Assembly (NCBI RefSeq): GCF_002086125.1
Contig: NZ_MVHG01000014.1
Location: 36,537 to 100,536, forward strand
DNA from: Mycobacterium arosiense ATCC BAA-1401 = DSM 45069
GTDB lineage: Bacteria; Actinomycetota; Actinomycetes; Mycobacteriales; Mycobacteriaceae
Direction: 5' to 3'
DNA: 64,000 bases
Made by a program: the position numbers and the translations under genes
The notes under the pieces: model-generated
The model's database searches: none
What the model was told of the DNA's origin: nothing
The model's input: only the letters and a program-made list of their open reading frames with translations
In this document: in pieces, positions 34,978 to 45,091 of the stretch
How positions within the stretch are numbered: the stretch's first letter is position 1
Layout: the number at the start of each line of letters is the position of its first letter

Positions 34978-36164
34978 GCCATCGCCTTCTGCCTGAAGTC
35001 GCACGGTCGCCTCCCACACTCCAGCGATTCGACCAAACCCGAACTCCGCATACGTCGCGGCGCACCCGTCGCCCGCTGCACGACGTCGCGATATATCACC
35101 TCGTACGCGGAACCGAACTGTGCCACATTGAAATTCGTGGCAACATGCCGTCGGCACGCGTACGGATCCAGCGTCCGAACCCCAGCGATCGCGTCGGGCA
35201 GCTGATCCTCGCGGTCGCAAACCAGACCCGTTATCCGGTCGACGACCACCTCCGGCACGGCGCCGCCGCGCAACGCGACGACGGGCGTGCCGCAGACCAT
35301 CGCCTCGATCATCACGATGCCGAACGGCTCCTCCCACTGAATGGGGAACAGTAGGCAACGCGCGCGCGACAACAGCCTTCGCTTGCTGACGGCGTCGGCC
35401 TCACCGAAGACATGATCGTTTTCGGTGAGCAGCGGCCGGACGCAATCCTCGAAGTACTCTTTTTCCGCGGGTTCGCTGCACTTGCCGGCAAGCACGAGCG
35501 GGATCCCGGCCTCGTGAGCGGCCTGCAACGCCAGGTGCGCACCCTTATACGGCGCGTAGCGCCCCAGGAAAAGCGCATAGTCGTGCTTTTCCGTTTCGAA
35601 CGGCCAGTCCTCGATCCGCAGCGCATTGTGTACGCGGCCAACCCAATTCAGGTCGGGGGCCAGTTCGCGCTGACGATCGCTGATCGCCACCAGACCGACA
35701 TCGGCACCGAGCTCGCGGTAATACGGCTGCAGGTCGTCGTCGATCGGGCCGTGCACGGTGATCAGGGTGGGCACGCCGAGCGCCTGATAGATCGGTGCAT
35801 TCATCGGCCCGGCGAAGGTGTGATCGTGCACGATATCCACCCCGTCCTCTGCCGCAATCCGTTTGATGGCGCTCCGTACCTTCAGCGCATGCATGACTTC
35901 CGGATAGGGCTCGCCGAGACGCTCCGGCAGCGGCCTGTCCCACAGCGGAACGAACTCGGCCGCCGTGCCCGATTCGCCGGCGCCGAGCAGGGTGACCCGG
36001 TGGCCCCTGCTTACCAGGCTGTCGGCGAGATCCGCCACGACGGCCTCCACGCCGCCGTACCCGGCCGGCGGGATGTCGAAGTACGGCGGGGCGACAAGCA
36101 CGATCCGCAGCGATCGGCTGGAATCCGAGATATCGGCGGGTACCACGAAATCAGTGCCGCGCAT
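34974..36164 (-). CDS. GT4-family glycosyltransferase
   Basis: 396 residues from ATG 36164; ATG 36170 touches the ribosome-binding AAGGAGGA directly, so the second ATG with a 7-nt spacing is preferred. GT-B fold: PAGYGGVEAVVADLADSL near 34–51, HDHTFAGP, FLGRYAPYKGAHLAL, and the E-x7-E motif EEPFGIVMIE. Retaining enzyme using a nucleotide sugar; acceptor unknown. First gene of the operon with the debranching hydrolase, 33 bp downstream of a perfect CIRCE. An osmolyte or glucan role under heat stress is inferred. Confidence 0.85.
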   Translation of the reverse strand: MRGTDFVVPADISDSSRSLRIVLVAPPYFDIPPAGYGGVEAVVADLADSLVSRGHRVTLLGAGESGTAAEFVPLWDRPLPERLGEPYPEVMHALKVRSAIKRIAAEDGVDIVHDHTFAGPMNAPIYQALGVPTLITVHGPIDDDLQPYYRELGADVGLVAISDRQRELAPDLNWVGRVHNALRIEDWPFETEKHDYALFLGRYAPYKGAHLALQAAHEAGIPLVLAGKCSEPAEKEYFEDCVRPLLTENDHVFGEADAVSKRRLLSRARCLLFPIQWEEPFGIVMIEAMVCGTPVVALRGGAVPEVVVDRITGLVCDREDQLPDAIAGVRTLDPYACRRHVATNFNVAQFGSAYEVIYRDVVQRATGAPRRMRSSGLVESLECGRRPCDFRQKAMA

Positions 36165-36196
36165 TGACATTCCTCCTTACAACTCCATCACACGCA

Positions 36197-36223
36197 TTAG
36201 CACTCCTAGCCGTCGAGTGCTAA
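36197..36223. promoter_or_regulatory. CIRCE element (HrcA operator)
   Basis: TTAGCACTC (36197–36205), nine-base spacer, GAGTGCTAA (36215–36223): both arms match the CIRCE consensus without a mismatch. On the minus strand an AT-rich -10-like GATAATAA abuts it and TTGGCC lies upstream. It sits in the 97-bp gap between the divergent GT4 and MFS genes and could control both. Confidence 0.93.
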
Positions 36224-36261
36224 TTATTATCGTTAAAGCGTGTCCGGCCAAGGAGGTTGGC

Positions 36262-37656
36262 GTGTGGCGCCGCTATCACCGGCTGAACGCCGCCGTCGGA
36301 GTTCGCCACAATCAAGGAATGCGTGACCAACGGATGGCGGCTGCGCGGTCTCCCAGACGGGATCGGGTTGCACTACAGGCCGTGCACTTCTTCATGGCCG
36401 ACATGGAGGCCGGCATGGGGCCCTTCCTGGGTGTGCTGCTGCAAAGCCGTGGCTGGGCGACCGGCACCATCGGCGCGGCGATGACACTCGGCGCGATCGT
36501 CGGCATGGGGACGGTCGCACCTGCGGGCGCGCTCGTGGACGCCACCAGGTACAAACGGGCCTGCGTCATCGTCGTCGGCCAGGCCGCCGTCGCGGCCTCG
36601 GCCGTGATCCTGACGTCCCGGCACTTCTGGACGGTCGCCATCGCGCAGGCCGTCATGTGTATTTCTGGGGCGACCATCGCCCCGGCGATGATCGGGATCA
36701 CGCTCGGGGTGGTCGGTCAGGTCGCGTTCACCCGGCAGAACGGACGAAATCAGGCCTACAATCACGCGGGCAACATGGCCGGGGCCGCCATCGGCGGGAT
36801 ATGCGGCTGGCTATTCGGATACACCGGAATCTTCTGTCTCGCTGCGGTTTTCGCTGTGGTCACCATCGCGTCGGTGCTGGCGATCCCCGCGCGCGACATC
36901 GATCATCACGTCGCTCGCGGCGAGGCACGGGCCACAGGCGAGGCCCCGATCAGCAAAATGCGAGTCCTCGTGCAGTCTCGTCCGTTGCTGGTGCTCGCCG
37001 CGACGATGGCGCTCTTTCACCTCGGTAATGCCGCGATGTTGCCGCTGTACGGCATGGCCGTGGTGGCCACGCACGCCAACCCGTTCACCACCGTGGCGAG
37101 CACCGTCGTCGTCGCTCAGGCCGTGATGATTCCGGCGTCGCTGGTTGCGATGAGAATCGCGGCGACTCGCGGGTACTGGCCGGCGATTCTCATCGCACTG
37201 ACCGCGCTGCCGATACGCGGTGTGCTCGCTGCCGGCGTCATCACCGGTTGGGGGGTCGTCCCGGTACAGGTGCTCGACGGCATCGGCGCCGGGATGCTTT
37301 CGGTAGCGGTACCCGGCCTGGTGGCCCGCATCCTGGACGGCACCGGCCACGTCAACGTCGGCCAAGGCGTGATCATGGCGGCCCAGGGCCTGGGCGGCGC
37401 CCTCAGCCCGATACTGGGCGGAGGTGTCGCCCAGCATCTCGGATTCCGTGTCGCGTTTTTACTGCTCGCCGCGCTTTCGCTGGGATCGCTGACCATCTGG
37501 GTCGGGTTCGCGCCCATGCTGCGTCGGGCGGCCCGGTTGCCCGCCCCGCCTACCCTCGTCGATGTCTCCGGTCGCCGCGCGGCGGGCCCAGACCGCTGTC
37601 CGCGCGACCCGAGGGGTGTTCCTCCCACAGCCATAGCCGACAATCAGGCAAAATAG
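36262..37656 (+). CDS. MFS transporter
   Basis: 464 residues. GTG 36262 has AAGGAGG 5 nt upstream, far better than the ATG at 36319. Twelve hydrophobic segments are visible, for example [19 protein letters not shown] and [14 protein letters not shown]. The family loop after TM2 is weak (LVDATRYKR). The tail after ~430 is Pro/Arg-rich. Substrate is unknown. Divergent from the glycosyltransferase operon across the CIRCE. It ends 5 bp before prrA but is probably a separate unit. Confidence 0.83.
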   Translation: MWRRYHRLNAAVGVRHNQGMRDQRMAAARSPRRDRVALQAVHFFMADMEAGMGPFLGVLLQSRGWATGTIGAAMTLGAIVGMGTVAPAGALVDATRYKRACVIVVGQAAVAASAVILTSRHFWTVAIAQAVMCISGATIAPAMIGITLGVVGQVAFTRQNGRNQAYNHAGNMAGAAIGGICGWLFGYTGIFCLAAVFAVVTIASVLAIPARDIDHHVARGEARATGEAPISKMRVLVQSRPLLVLAATMALFHLGNAAMLPLYGMAVVATHANPFTTVASTVVVAQAVMIPASLVAMRIAATRGYWPAILIALTALPIRGVLAAGVITGWGVVPVQVLDGIGAGMLSVAVPGLVARILDGTGHVNVGQGVIMAAQGLGGALSPILGGGVAQHLGFRVAFLLLAALSLGSLTIWVGFAPMLRRAARLPAPPTLVDVSGRRAAGPDRCPRDPRGVPPTAIADNQAK

Positions 37657-37661
37657 GCGGC

Positions 37662-38363
37662 ATGGACACAGGAGTTAACTCGCCGCGAGTCTTGGTCGTC
37701 GACGACGATTCGGATGTGCTCGCGTCGCTGGAACGCGGCCTGCGTCTGTCCGGATTCGAGGTATCGACGGCGGTCGACGGCGCCGAGGCGTTGCGCAGCG
37801 CCACCGAGACGCGCCCGGACGCGATCGTGCTGGACATCAACATGCCGGTACTGGACGGCGTCAGCGTCGTCACGGCGCTGCGCGCCATGGACAACGACGT
37901 TCCCGTCTGCGTGCTGTCCGCCCGCAGCTCCGTCGACGATCGGGTGGCGGGCTTGGAGGCCGGCGCCGACGATTACCTGGTCAAGCCCTTCGTACTGGCC
38001 GAGCTCGTGGCGCGGGTCAAGGCGCTGCTGCGCCGCCGCGGCGCCACCGCCACATCGTCCTCCGAAACCATCACGGTCGGTCCGCTGGAGGTCGACATCC
38101 CGGGCCGGCGTGCCCGGGTCAATGGCGTCGACGTCGATTTGACCAAGCGGGAATTCGACCTGCTGGCGGTGCTGGCCGAACACAAGACCGCGGTGCTGTC
38201 CCGCGCGCAGCTGCTCGAGCTGGTGTGGGGTTATGACTTCGCCGCCGACACCAACGTCGTCGATGTGTTCATCGGATACCTGCGCCGCAAGCTGGAGGCG
38301 AACGGCGGCCCCCGGCTGCTGCACACCGTGCGCGGAGTGGGATTCGTGCTGCGCATGCAGTAA
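37662..38363 (+). CDS. prrA: Two-component response regulator PrrA
   Basis: 233 residues, OmpR/PhoB type. Receiver domain with phosphoacceptor Asp58 ([11 protein letters not shown]), acidic pocket VVDDDSD near 13–18, Thr/Ser switch VLSARSS and Lys in VKPF. C-terminal winged helix ends [14 protein letters not shown] and [13 protein letters not shown]. Nearly collinear with M. tuberculosis PrrA, an essential regulator responding to nitrogen limitation and macrophage infection. ATG 37662 with AGGCGG upstream. Operon with prrB, 15 bp apart. Confidence 0.95.
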   Translation: MDTGVNSPRVLVVDDDSDVLASLERGLRLSGFEVSTAVDGAEALRSATETRPDAIVLDINMPVLDGVSVVTALRAMDNDVPVCVLSARSSVDDRVAGLEAGADDYLVKPFVLAELVARVKALLRRRGATATSSSETITVGPLEVDIPGRRARVNGVDVDLTKREFDLLAVLAEHKTAVLSRAQLLELVWGYDFAADTNVVDVFIGYLRRKLEANGGPRLLHTVRGVGFVLRMQ

Positions 38364-38378
38364 TCAGCTCGGCCGGCC

Positions 38379-39716
38379 ATGAAGTTCCTGTCGCGGATCC
38401 TGACCCGCACGCCCTCGCTACGGGCCCGGGTCGCGGTCGCGACGGCCATCGGCACCGCGATCGTGGTGGTCATCGCGGGAGCGGTGGTGTGGTTCGGCAT
38501 CACCAGCGCCTGGAAGGAACGCCTGGATCGCCGCCTCGACGAAGCGGCCGGTTTCGCCATTCCCTTCCTGCCCCACGGACTCGACGAAATTCCGCGCACC
38601 CCCAATGATCAGGACACGGTGATCACCGTGCGGCGCGACGGCCAGGTCAAGTCGAACTCGGACGTCACGCTGCCGCCATTGGACGTGGGCTATGCCGACA
38701 CCTACATCAACGGGGTGCGCTATCGGGTGCGAACCTTGGAGGTCCCCACCCCGCAGCCGGCGGTGGTGGCAGTGGGTGCGACCTACGACGACACGATCGT
38801 CCAGACCAACAATCTGCATCGCCGGGTGATTTTGATTTGCGCGCTCTCTATCGGCGCTGCGGCGGTATTCGCTTGGCTCCTGGCCGCTTTCGCGGTGCGG
38901 CCATTCAAACGTCTGGCTCAGCAAGCCCGTTCGATCGACGCCGACGAACGCCCGCAGGTGGCGGTGCGCGGGGCCAGCGAGGCCGTCGAGATCGCCGAAG
39001 CCATGCGCGGGATGCTGCAGCGCATCTGGACCGAACAGGACCGGACCAAGGATGCGCTCGCGTCGGCGCGCGACTTCGCCGCCGTGTCCTCGCACGAACT
39101 GCGCACCCCGCTGACCGCGATGCGCACCAACCTCGAAGTGCTGTCCACCCTGGATATGCCCGACGACCAGCGCAAGGAGGTGCTGAGCGACGTCATCCGC
39201 ACCCAGTCGCGAATCGAGGCCACGTTGACCGCCCTCGAGCGGCTGGCTCAGGGCGAACTGTCGACGGTCGACGACCACGTGCCCGTCGACATCACCGAGC
39301 TGCTGGACCGCGCCGCGCACGACGCCGCCCGGATCTACCCGGGGGTCGACGTTTCGCTGGTGCCGTCACCCACCTGCATCATCGTCGGGTTACCGGCCGG
39401 GTTGCGCCTAACAGTCGATAACGCGATCGCCAACGCCGTCAAGCACGGCGGCGCCACCAAGGTGCAGCTGTCCGCGGTCAGCTCGCGCGCCGGTGTGGAG
39501 ATCGCCATCGACGACAACGGCAGCGGCGTCCCCGAAGATGAGCGACAGGTGGTCTTCGATCGGTTTTCTCGCGGATCGACGGCCTCCCATTCCGGCTCGG
39601 GACTGGGGTTGGCGCTGGTGGCGCAACAGGCCCAGCTGCACGGCGGGACCGCCACACTGGAAAACAGCCCGCTGGGCGGCGCGCGCCTGGTGCTGCGGAT
39701 CCCGGGCCCCAGCTAG
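38379..39716 (+). CDS. prrB: Sensor histidine kinase PrrB
   Basis: 445 residues, inner membrane. TM1 at ~18–42, extracytoplasmic sensor to ~145, TM2 at ~149–172, HAMP to ~220. The phosphorylatable His239 lies in SSHELRTPLTAM. The ATP-binding domain has the N-box VDNAIANAVKHGG, G1 IDDNGSGVP and G2 GSGLGLALV. Partner of PrrA. Length matches M. tuberculosis PrrB. Confidence 0.95.
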   Translation: MKFLSRILTRTPSLRARVAVATAIGTAIVVVIAGAVVWFGITSAWKERLDRRLDEAAGFAIPFLPHGLDEIPRTPNDQDTVITVRRDGQVKSNSDVTLPPLDVGYADTYINGVRYRVRTLEVPTPQPAVVAVGATYDDTIVQTNNLHRRVILICALSIGAAAVFAWLLAAFAVRPFKRLAQQARSIDADERPQVAVRGASEAVEIAEAMRGMLQRIWTEQDRTKDALASARDFAAVSSHELRTPLTAMRTNLEVLSTLDMPDDQRKEVLSDVIRTQSRIEATLTALERLAQGELSTVDDHVPVDITELLDRAAHDAARIYPGVDVSLVPSPTCIIVGLPAGLRLTVDNAIANAVKHGGATKVQLSAVSSRAGVEIAIDDNGSGVPEDERQVVFDRFSRGSTASHSGSGLGLALVAQQAQLHGGTATLENSPLGGARLVLRIPGPS

Positions 39717-39720
39717 CGCT

Positions 39721-39870
39721 CTACAAGTGCTCCGAGCCGTCGTGCCGCGGCTCATCGCGCGAATTTGCCGCCCGTGCTTGGCTTTTGGCCGGGGTCATCA
39801 TCAGCGCGAGCGTCAACACCAACCCCAGCGCAAAGGACAGGCCGAACAGCCACCAGTTCACGTGGCTCAT
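39721..39870 (-). CDS. arfC: ArfC, shortened membrane protein
   Basis: 49 residues from ATG 39870. N-terminal helix VNWWLFGLSFALGLVLTLAL parallels Rv0901 (HVHWWLAGLAFTLGMVLTST). M. tuberculosis Rv0901 is about 175 residues, so this copy keeps only the membrane segment and a short charged tail. It shares its frame with the read-through arfA. Confidence 0.7.
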   Translation of the reverse strand: MSHVNWWLFGLSFALGLVLTLALMMTPAKSQARAANSRDEPRHDGSEHL

Positions 39871-40878
39871 CGCCGCACACGGTTGAGCAGCGTGGCGCTC
39901 ATCCAGGCGACGGCCGAGCCCGCCAGGAAAGCGAGCAGGCACCACAACCACTGGATGATGAAGTCCATGTTCGAATGCTCCTCGGCTCACCACGATTTCG
40001 ACCCGGCGATTCTGGGCGCGACCGTCGTCCGTGCCATTGGGGGCGATCGGGTCGGCCGAGCCGAATCCCGTGGTGGTCAAACGGTCGCCGGGCACGCCGT
40101 GGGCTTGCAGAAACCCCGCGACGGTTTGGGCGCGCTGTTCGCTCAACGGAACATTCAGGCTTGTATTGCCGGTGCTGTCGGCGTAGCCGTTGATCGCCAC
40201 ATGAACGTTCGGGCATGCCCTGAGCTTTTCGGCGACACGGGTCAGAACCTGCTCGTCGGACGCGGTCAAACTACCGAGATTCGATTCGAAGGTGAGCGCG
40301 CCGTCGGTCAGGGTGTTGATGGCCGACTGCAGGTTGGTGCACGACGCGGCGGCACCGGGCGACGCAGGCGGTGAGTTAATAGCAAGATTGTCAACGACAT
40401 TCAGATTTGACCAGATGCGCTTGGCGTCGGTGTCGATGGTGTCCTTCTGGTCGGGCGACGCCGCGGTGCCGGCCAATGTGATGGTGTCTCCACCGACCGT
40501 GAGCGTGAAATCGGCGATCGCCGCACCGTCGGCGAAGACGGGCTTGGCCTTGGCGAAATCGAGGGCATCGACGGCGGGGTCGATGCGGATCCGGTCGACG
40601 ATGCCCACTGGCGCGGGCAGCGCGCTGTTGAGCACCTTCAGCAACGCGGCTTTGGCGGACTCGTCGGGGAACTCCCCGGTCAGAGTGACGCTGCTGCCGT
40701 TGCGGACGATGGAGAACGCGGCCAACGAAATCGTCGGCGCGCCAGCGCCGGTCGAGGGCGCCGGCGAGCCGCGACCGGACGGGGATCGTGTCGAGACGGC
40801 GTGGCCGATCGCGGCCAGCAGCAGCGGGAGGATCACCAGGGCGATCAGCCACGGCAGGCCCAGCCGTTTGACGCTCAC
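39721..40878 (-). CDS. arfA: ArfA (OmpA-like, BON domain) with apparent readthrough into arfC
   Basis: The ArfA part has an N-terminal membrane anchor (WLIALVILPLLLAAIGHAV), a BON-type region near 48–160, and an OmpA C-terminal domain from ~215 ending RAQNRRVEIVV. In M. tuberculosis ArfA is needed for adaptation to acid. The frame does not stop there: codon 299 (39984–39982) is CGA where TGA would end the protein just before the arfB ribosome-binding GAGGAG. The frame crosses arfB out of phase and enters arfC in phase, giving 385 residues. A C-for-T change or sequencing error would explain it. True ArfA is probably 298 residues. Confidence 0.85.
   Translation of the reverse strand: MSVKRLGLPWLIALVILPLLLAAIGHAVSTRSPSGRGSPAPSTGAGAPTISLAAFSIVRNGSSVTLTGEFPDESAKAALLKVLNSALPAPVGIVDRIRIDPAVDALDFAKAKPVFADGAAIADFTLTVGGDTITLAGTAASPDQKDTIDTDAKRIWSNLNVVDNLAINSPPASPGAAASCTNLQSAINTLTDGALTFESNLGSLTASDEQVLTRVAEKLRACPNVHVAINGYADSTGNTSLNVPLSEQRAQTVAGFLQAHGVPGDRLTTTGFGSADPIAPNGTDDGRAQNRRVEIVVSRGAFEHGLHHPVVVVPARFPGGLGRRLDERHAAQPCAAMSHVNWWLFGLSFALGLVLTLALMMTPAKSQARAANSRDEPRHDGSEHL
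39867..39968 (-). CDS. arfB: ArfB, small membrane protein
   Basis: 33 residues from ATG 39968, with GAGGAG 9 nt upstream. The sequence MDFIIQWLWCLLAFLAGSAV carries one membrane helix and closely resembles the N-terminus of M. tuberculosis Rv0900 (MDFVIQWSCYLLAFLGGSAV). Its stop overlaps the arfC ATG (ATGA). It is shorter than the ~50 residues in M. tuberculosis, lacking the acidic tail. Confidence 0.75.
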   Translation of the reverse strand: MDFIIQWLWCLLAFLAGSAVAWMSATLLNRVRR

Positions 40879-40976
40879 GACAGCCCTCCCTCATGTCACG
40901 CGCCCGCGCCGACCCGGGTGCCAGGCGATATGCAGCCTACCGACTCACCACCCCTCGAGTCGGGCACACTGGAGCG

Positions 40977-41240
40977 ATGGCCAACGGCAGTAAACCGACC
41001 GACAACGACACGCTCGCCGTCATTCGCGACCTGGTCGCCGAGGAGAAAGCGCTGCGGGCTCAACTGCAGCGCGGGGATATCGACACGTCCGAAGAACATG
41101 ACCGCCTCCAACGGGTGGAGGTCGAACTCGACCAGTGCTGGGACCTGCTGCGGCAGCGCCGGGCGCTGCGCGAGAGCGGCGGGGATCCCCGAGAGGCGGA
41201 CGTGCGGTCACCCGACGAGGTCGAGGGTTACCTCAGCTGA
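40977..41240 (+). CDS. DUF2630 family protein (Rv0898c-like)
   Basis: 87 residues, the same as Rv0898c. Short coiled-coil-like protein: LAVIRDLVAEEKALRAQLQ, then EEHDRLQRVEVELDQCWDLL and RQRRALRESGGDP, all DUF2630 hallmarks. ATG 40977 has GGAG 3 nt upstream; the 40893 extension is unsupported. Its TGA appears to overlap the start of the FAD oxidoreductase (CTGA). Function is unknown. Confidence 0.85.
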   Translation: MANGSKPTDNDTLAVIRDLVAEEKALRAQLQRGDIDTSEEHDRLQRVEVELDQCWDLLRQRRALRESGGDPREADVRSPDEVEGYLS

Positions 41241-42805
41241 GCGACCATGCCACCGACGTCGACGCCGTAATCGTCGGGGGCGGCCACAACGGTCTCGTCG
41301 CGGCCGCGTATCTGGCCCGCGCCGGCCTGCGGGTGCGTCTGCTGGAACGGCTCGAGCACGTCGGCGGTGCCGCCGTCTCCGCCCAGGCCTTCGACGGCGT
41401 CGACGTTCGGGTATCGCGCTACTCCTACCTGGTCAGCCTGCTGCCGCCCTCCATCGTCCGAGATCTGGGCGCCGCGGTGCGGCTGGCGCGACGGCCGTTT
41501 TCGTCTTACACACCCGACCCGGCGACCGGCGGGCGCAGCGGGCTGCTGATCGGATCGCAAGCTGACACCTTCGCCGCCATCGGGGCCGCCGGGGACGCGC
41601 AGGGCTTCGCCGATTTCTACCGACGCTGCCGGTTGGTGACCGAACGCCTGTGGCCAACTCTGCTCGAACCGCTGCCCACCCGCGAGGCCGCCCGCCGGCG
41701 CGTGACAGGCGGCGAACGCCCGGCCGCGGCCGCATGGCAGGCCGTGATCGAGGAGCCGATCGGGCATGCCATCGCCGACGCCGTGGGCAACGACGTGGTT
41801 CGCGGAGTGATCGCGACCGACGCCCTGATCGGCACGTTCGCCCGCCTCGATGAACCCTCGCTTACGCAGAATGTGTGCTTCCTGTATCACGTACTCGGCG
41901 GGGGCACCGGAGACTGGGACGTCCCGATCGGCGGCATGGGCGCGGTGAGCACGGCCCTGGCCGCGGCGGCGGTCCGTCACGGCGCCGAAATAGCCACTGG
42001 CGCAGAGGTTTATGCCGTCGACCCGACCGGCGAAGTGCGTTTCCGCGCCGGCGGGGAAGACCACCGCATCACAACACGGTTCGTCCTGGCCGGCGTCACA
42101 CCCACCGTCCTGGCCGAACTACTCGGCGAGGTACCGGCCCCCGCGGCGGGCGGCGCGCAGGTCAAGGTGAACATGGTGCTCGCACGGCTGCCCCGGCTAC
42201 GCGACCGCGGCGTCACACCCGAACAAGCATTCGCCGGGACGTTTCACGTCAACGAGACCTGGACACAGCTGGATACCGCCTACGCACAGGCCGCCGCGGG
42301 TCAACCGCCGAATCCCTTGCCGTGCGAGGCCTACTGCCACTCGCTGACCGACACCAGCATCCTGTCGGCAGACCTGCGTGATGCGGGAGTGCACACGATG
42401 ACGGTGTTCGGGCTGCACACTCCGAGTTCGCTTTTCGACGGCGTCGACCCCGACGCGCTGCGCCACCAACTGACCGACGACGTGCTGGCATCACTGAATT
42501 CCGTTCTGGCCGAACCAATTCAAGACCTGCTGCTGACCGACGCGCGGGGCCGGGCATGCCTGGAGACCACGACCACGCTGGATCTCGAGCGGACGCTGCA
42601 CATGAGCGGCGGCAACATCTTTCACGGCGGCCTGTCCTGGCCGTTCGCCGAGGATGACGACCCGCTGGACACGCCGGCGCGGCGATGGGGCGTGGCCACC
42701 GCGCACGACCGGATCATGTTGTGCGGTTCGGGAACTCGTCGCGGCGGCGCGGTATCGGGGATCGGCGGCCACAACGGCGCGATGGCGGTGCTGGCGGCGC
42801 TGTAG
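41237..42805 (+). CDS. FAD-dependent phytoene desaturase-like oxidoreductase (Rv0897c-like)
   Basis: About 522 residues. FAD-binding dinucleotide motif VIVGGGHNGLVAAAYLARAG near the N-terminus and the C-terminal FAD motif MLCGSGTRRGGAVSGIGG, as in the carotenoid desaturase/NAD(P)-amine oxidase clan. The DUF2630 stop overlaps CTG 41237 (CTGAGCGACC), which would start the protein at MSDHATDVDAVIVGG. No ATG, GTG or TTG lies in frame between GTG 41135 and the FAD motif, so either a CTG start or a long extension into DUF2630 is required. Substrate is unknown. Confidence 0.83.
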   Translation: MSDHATDVDAVIVGGGHNGLVAAAYLARAGLRVRLLERLEHVGGAAVSAQAFDGVDVRVSRYSYLVSLLPPSIVRDLGAAVRLARRPFSSYTPDPATGGRSGLLIGSQADTFAAIGAAGDAQGFADFYRRCRLVTERLWPTLLEPLPTREAARRRVTGGERPAAAAWQAVIEEPIGHAIADAVGNDVVRGVIATDALIGTFARLDEPSLTQNVCFLYHVLGGGTGDWDVPIGGMGAVSTALAAAAVRHGAEIATGAEVYAVDPTGEVRFRAGGEDHRITTRFVLAGVTPTVLAELLGEVPAPAAGGAQVKVNMVLARLPRLRDRGVTPEQAFAGTFHVNETWTQLDTAYAQAAAGQPPNPLPCEAYCHSLTDTSILSADLRDAGVHTMTVFGLHTPSSLFDGVDPDALRHQLTDDVLASLNSVLAEPIQDLLLTDARGRACLETTTTLDLERTLHMSGGNIFHGGLSWPFAEDDDPLDTPARRWGVATAHDRIMLCGSGTRRGGAVSGIGGHNGAMAVLAAL

Positions 42806-42846
42806 TTCCTCCCGGCCGCGTTACTTCTGGCCGCGAGGGTGCATGG

Positions 42847-42878
42847 TTGTACGCCATTTCCGGCGTGTCGTCGTACAA
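42847..42878. terminator. Inverted repeat between convergent genes
   Basis: TTGTACG (42847–42853) and CGTACAA (42872–42878) can pair, with a possible inner GCC/GGC stem. It lies between the ends of the FAD gene and gltA2 and is a plausible bidirectional terminator, though no T-run follows. Confidence 0.45.
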
Positions 42879-42902
42879 ACACGCACGCTCGCGGGCAAAG
42901 GG

Positions 42903-44198
<1,296 letters not shown>

Positions 44199-44356
44199 GA
44201 GAACCCCTTTGCGCTCTGGCTGATATGGCTGCTGACTAGGTGCTTACTGCAAAAGGTAGTCGTTATGACGATGGGGCGCCTGCGCGGGGTCGAGTCCGCT
44301 GGTCACGCCAGCAATCGATCCCGTCTCGCCGCGGCGCAACGTGCATCATCAGCGGG

Positions 44357-45019
44357 TTAGGGCTGCAGCCGTTCCACTTGATTCCCGGTGATGCGGATGC
44401 GGTTGTGCAGTCGGTTTTCCCGGCCTTGCCAGAACTCCACCAGCTCCGCGGCAATGAGGTATCCACCCCAGCCCGGTGGGACCGGGACCCGCTCGCGGTC
44501 GGCGAAGCGGGCGGTCACCTCCGCCAGCTGGTCGAGCAGGGCCGCACGTGAGGCGATCGGTTGCGACTGGTGCGACGCCCACGCCCCCAGTTGTGACCCG
44601 CGCGGCCGCTTCGACCAGTAGTCCTCGGTGACCTCCGCGGCGACCTTGCGCACCGGGCCGCGGACGTGGACCTGACGGCCGAGCTCATACCAGGGAAACG
44701 TCGCCGAGGCGTACGGCGTCGCGGCCAGATCGTCGCCCTTGGCCGAGTCATAGTTGGTGAAGAAAGTGATCCCCGTCTCGTCGACGCTCTTGCACAGCAC
44801 CGACCGGCTGGCCGGCCTGCCGTCGGCGGTCACGGTGGCCAGCACGAACGCGTTGGGCTCAGCGACCCCCGCCCGCTCGGCATCGCCGATCCAGTTGCGC
44901 AACAACGAAACCCAGCCGTCGCGCAGCCAATCCGCGTCGAGATCTGGGCTGCCGTCTTTTTCCACTGATCCGTAGTCCACACGCATTTTTTGCAGGTGCT
45001 CGTCGTCTGGTCCTGCCAT
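44357..45019 (-). CDS. pdxH: Pyridoxamine 5'-phosphate oxidase PdxH
   Basis: 220 residues, FMN-dependent enzyme making pyridoxal 5'-phosphate. Typical blocks: MRVDYGS near the start, [62 protein letters not shown] and [24 protein letters not shown], with the substrate Arg/His at the end. ATG 45019 ([10 protein letters not shown]) is preferred to GTG 45028. PLP from this enzyme serves SerC, 5 kb away. Confidence 0.92.
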   Translation of the reverse strand: MAGPDDEHLQKMRVDYGSVEKDGSPDLDADWLRDGWVSLLRNWIGDAERAGVAEPNAFVLATVTADGRPASRSVLCKSVDETGITFFTNYDSAKGDDLAATPYASATFPWYELGRQVHVRGPVRKVAAEVTEDYWSKRPRGSQLGAWASHQSQPIASRAALLDQLAEVTARFADRERVPVPPGWGGYLIAAELVEFWQGRENRLHNRIRITGNQVERLQP

Positions 45020-45091
45020 CGCGTCCACGCTACCGGCGGTTGCTACCAGCCGGTAGCGTCGGCCCGATCACGGAGTGCGAGAATTTTCGGT

